In this document: positions 4,750 to 5,376 of the stretch, piece after piece
Layout of the letters: each line of letters begins with the position of its first letter
Numbering within the stretch: position 1 is the stretch's first letter
NCBI GenBank assembly: GCA_028711675.1
Contig: JAQTRT010000214.1
Location: forward strand, 1 to 5,376
DNA length: 5,376 nt
Reading direction: 5' to 3'
Source: a bacterium
GTDB taxonomy: Bacteria > Spirochaetota > JAHITG01
The notes under the pieces: model-generated
The model's input: only the letters and a program-made list of their open reading frames with translations
What the model was told of the DNA's origin: nothing
Database searches by the model: none
Translations under genes and position numbers: made by a program

Positions 4750-5376
4750 TTATTTCGTTGGTGCTGTTTCAGTCGTTGTTGTCTCTTCGGATACTTCTTT
4801 GATCCTCTGCTTCATGTGCTTCTGGATCAGCTTCTTCAGGGTCTTGCCCGGCTTGTATTCCGGATCGATCTTCAGCACCTCGTTGATCTCTTTCATGGCA
4901 GACTCATATTCGCCTTCTGTATCGGATTCAACAGCCTTGATATAATGCTGGATCATCTTTTCCCGTGTGGTGGTCAGGATCTTTGATCTTTCTTCCCGGG
5001 CTATAAGTGTCTTTGTTGATTCACTGCCGAACTTCATTTCCATGGACACCCAGTGGTTCTGCCCGATGGCATCAGCGGCGAACTTATAATCCAGTTTATA
5101 CCAGCTGGGCGGTGTAAAACTAAGGCCGGCAAAATAGTTCAGATTGGCGCCCAGGCCTCCGAAAAGATTCAATTTATCCATGATCTGGTATCCCAGGCCA
5201 AAATTAATATTCATGTTCTCCGTTTTAAACAGTGCTTTGCTGAACTTGGGCGTTGATTCACCGTCAAGGCTTAATAATAATCTTCTATAAAATAAAGGAA
5301 GATTGAGGCCCAGTTTGATCCCCAGGGGGGAGGTATACCGGGTATCAGTATCCCATTTCTTGGTGGCATAAACATC
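4750..5376 (-). CDS. PorV/PorQ-type outer-membrane beta-barrel with TPR-like tail, 5' part outside window
   Basis: The frame is open from the right edge to the stop at 4750-4752, giving 208 visible residues. A Met at 5214 lies inside the barrel and is not the start. Residues about 1-117 show alternating hydrophobic strands and turns: GIKLGLNLPLF, INFGLGYQIMDKLNLFGGLG, then KLDYKFAADAIGQNHWVSMEMKFG. The end of this (a DY.F segment, a Gly, a His, then a strand ending in KFG) is the usual close of UPF0164/PorV/PorQ barrels, which in Bacteroidetes act with type IX secretion and are widespread in other diderms with unknown roles. Unusually the chain continues after the last strand. Residues 118-208 are charged and helical, with one clear TPR-like unit (GEYESAMKEINEVLKIDP) and a Thr/Glu-rich end (SEETTTTETAPTK). 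The tail should lie in the periplasm. The following secreted TPR gene is 21 bases away. Confidence 0.82.
   Translation of the reverse strand, partial: DVYATKKWDTDTRYTSPLGIKLGLNLPLFYRRLLLSLDGESTPKFSKALFKTENMNINFGLGYQIMDKLNLFGGLGANLNYFAGLSFTPPSWYKLDYKFAADAIGQNHWVSMEMKFGSESTKTLIAREERSKILTTTREKMIQHYIKAVESDTEGEYESAMKEINEVLKIDPEYKPGKTLKKLIQKHMKQRIKEVSEETTTTETAPTK

Noticed and set aside
1..5376. CRISPR array, tRNA, transposon ends or prophage genes
   Set aside because: I found no regularly spaced repeats, tRNA-like cloverleaf or transposase or phage protein in the reading frames.

Overview
The window looks like chromosomal DNA from a Gram-negative (diderm) bacterium of roughly even base composition. 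The diderm call rests on a PorV/PorQ-type outer-membrane beta-barrel and on several consecutive genes with Sec signal peptides. I see no taxonomic marker precise enough to name a phylum. The mix of a PorV-like barrel, TPR proteins and DUF3108 would suit an uncultivated diderm lineage (Elusimicrobiota- or Omnitrophota-like), but that is only a guess.

Left part, + strand (1-1819). The window opens inside gltX (glutamyl-tRNA synthetase); only the extreme N-terminus is missing and the stop is at 1431-1433. A 170-base gap follows, with a weak terminator-like structure and an imperfect direct repeat. Next comes a 71-codon gene with a strong Shine-Dalgarno sequence, whose product resembles an Hfq/LSm-type small RNA-binding fold. 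Its TAA stop shares a TTAA palindrome with the stop of the gene on the other strand.

Right part, - strand (5376 down to 1816). Four genes read leftwards: (i) the C-terminal part of an outer-membrane beta-barrel with a helical, TPR-like tail, entering from beyond the right edge; (ii) a secreted 240-residue protein with a TPR unit at each end; (iii) a 420-residue protein with an N-terminal signal or anchor, a helical domain, a linker of about 235 low-complexity residues and a C-terminal membrane segment with a basic tail; (iv) a secreted DUF3108 protein of 247 residues. The first three are tightly packed (gaps of 21 and 30 bases) and probably form one operon. The fourth lies 153 bases further on, behind two GC-rich hairpins and a perfect TATAAT box, so it may have its own promoter.

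Taken together, the - strand genes look like an envelope module with an outer-membrane barrel, periplasmic TPR adaptors and an inner-membrane protein whose linker could cross the periplasm. No substrate or activity can be read from the sequence. I found no tRNA, rRNA, CRISPR array, insertion sequence or phage gene.
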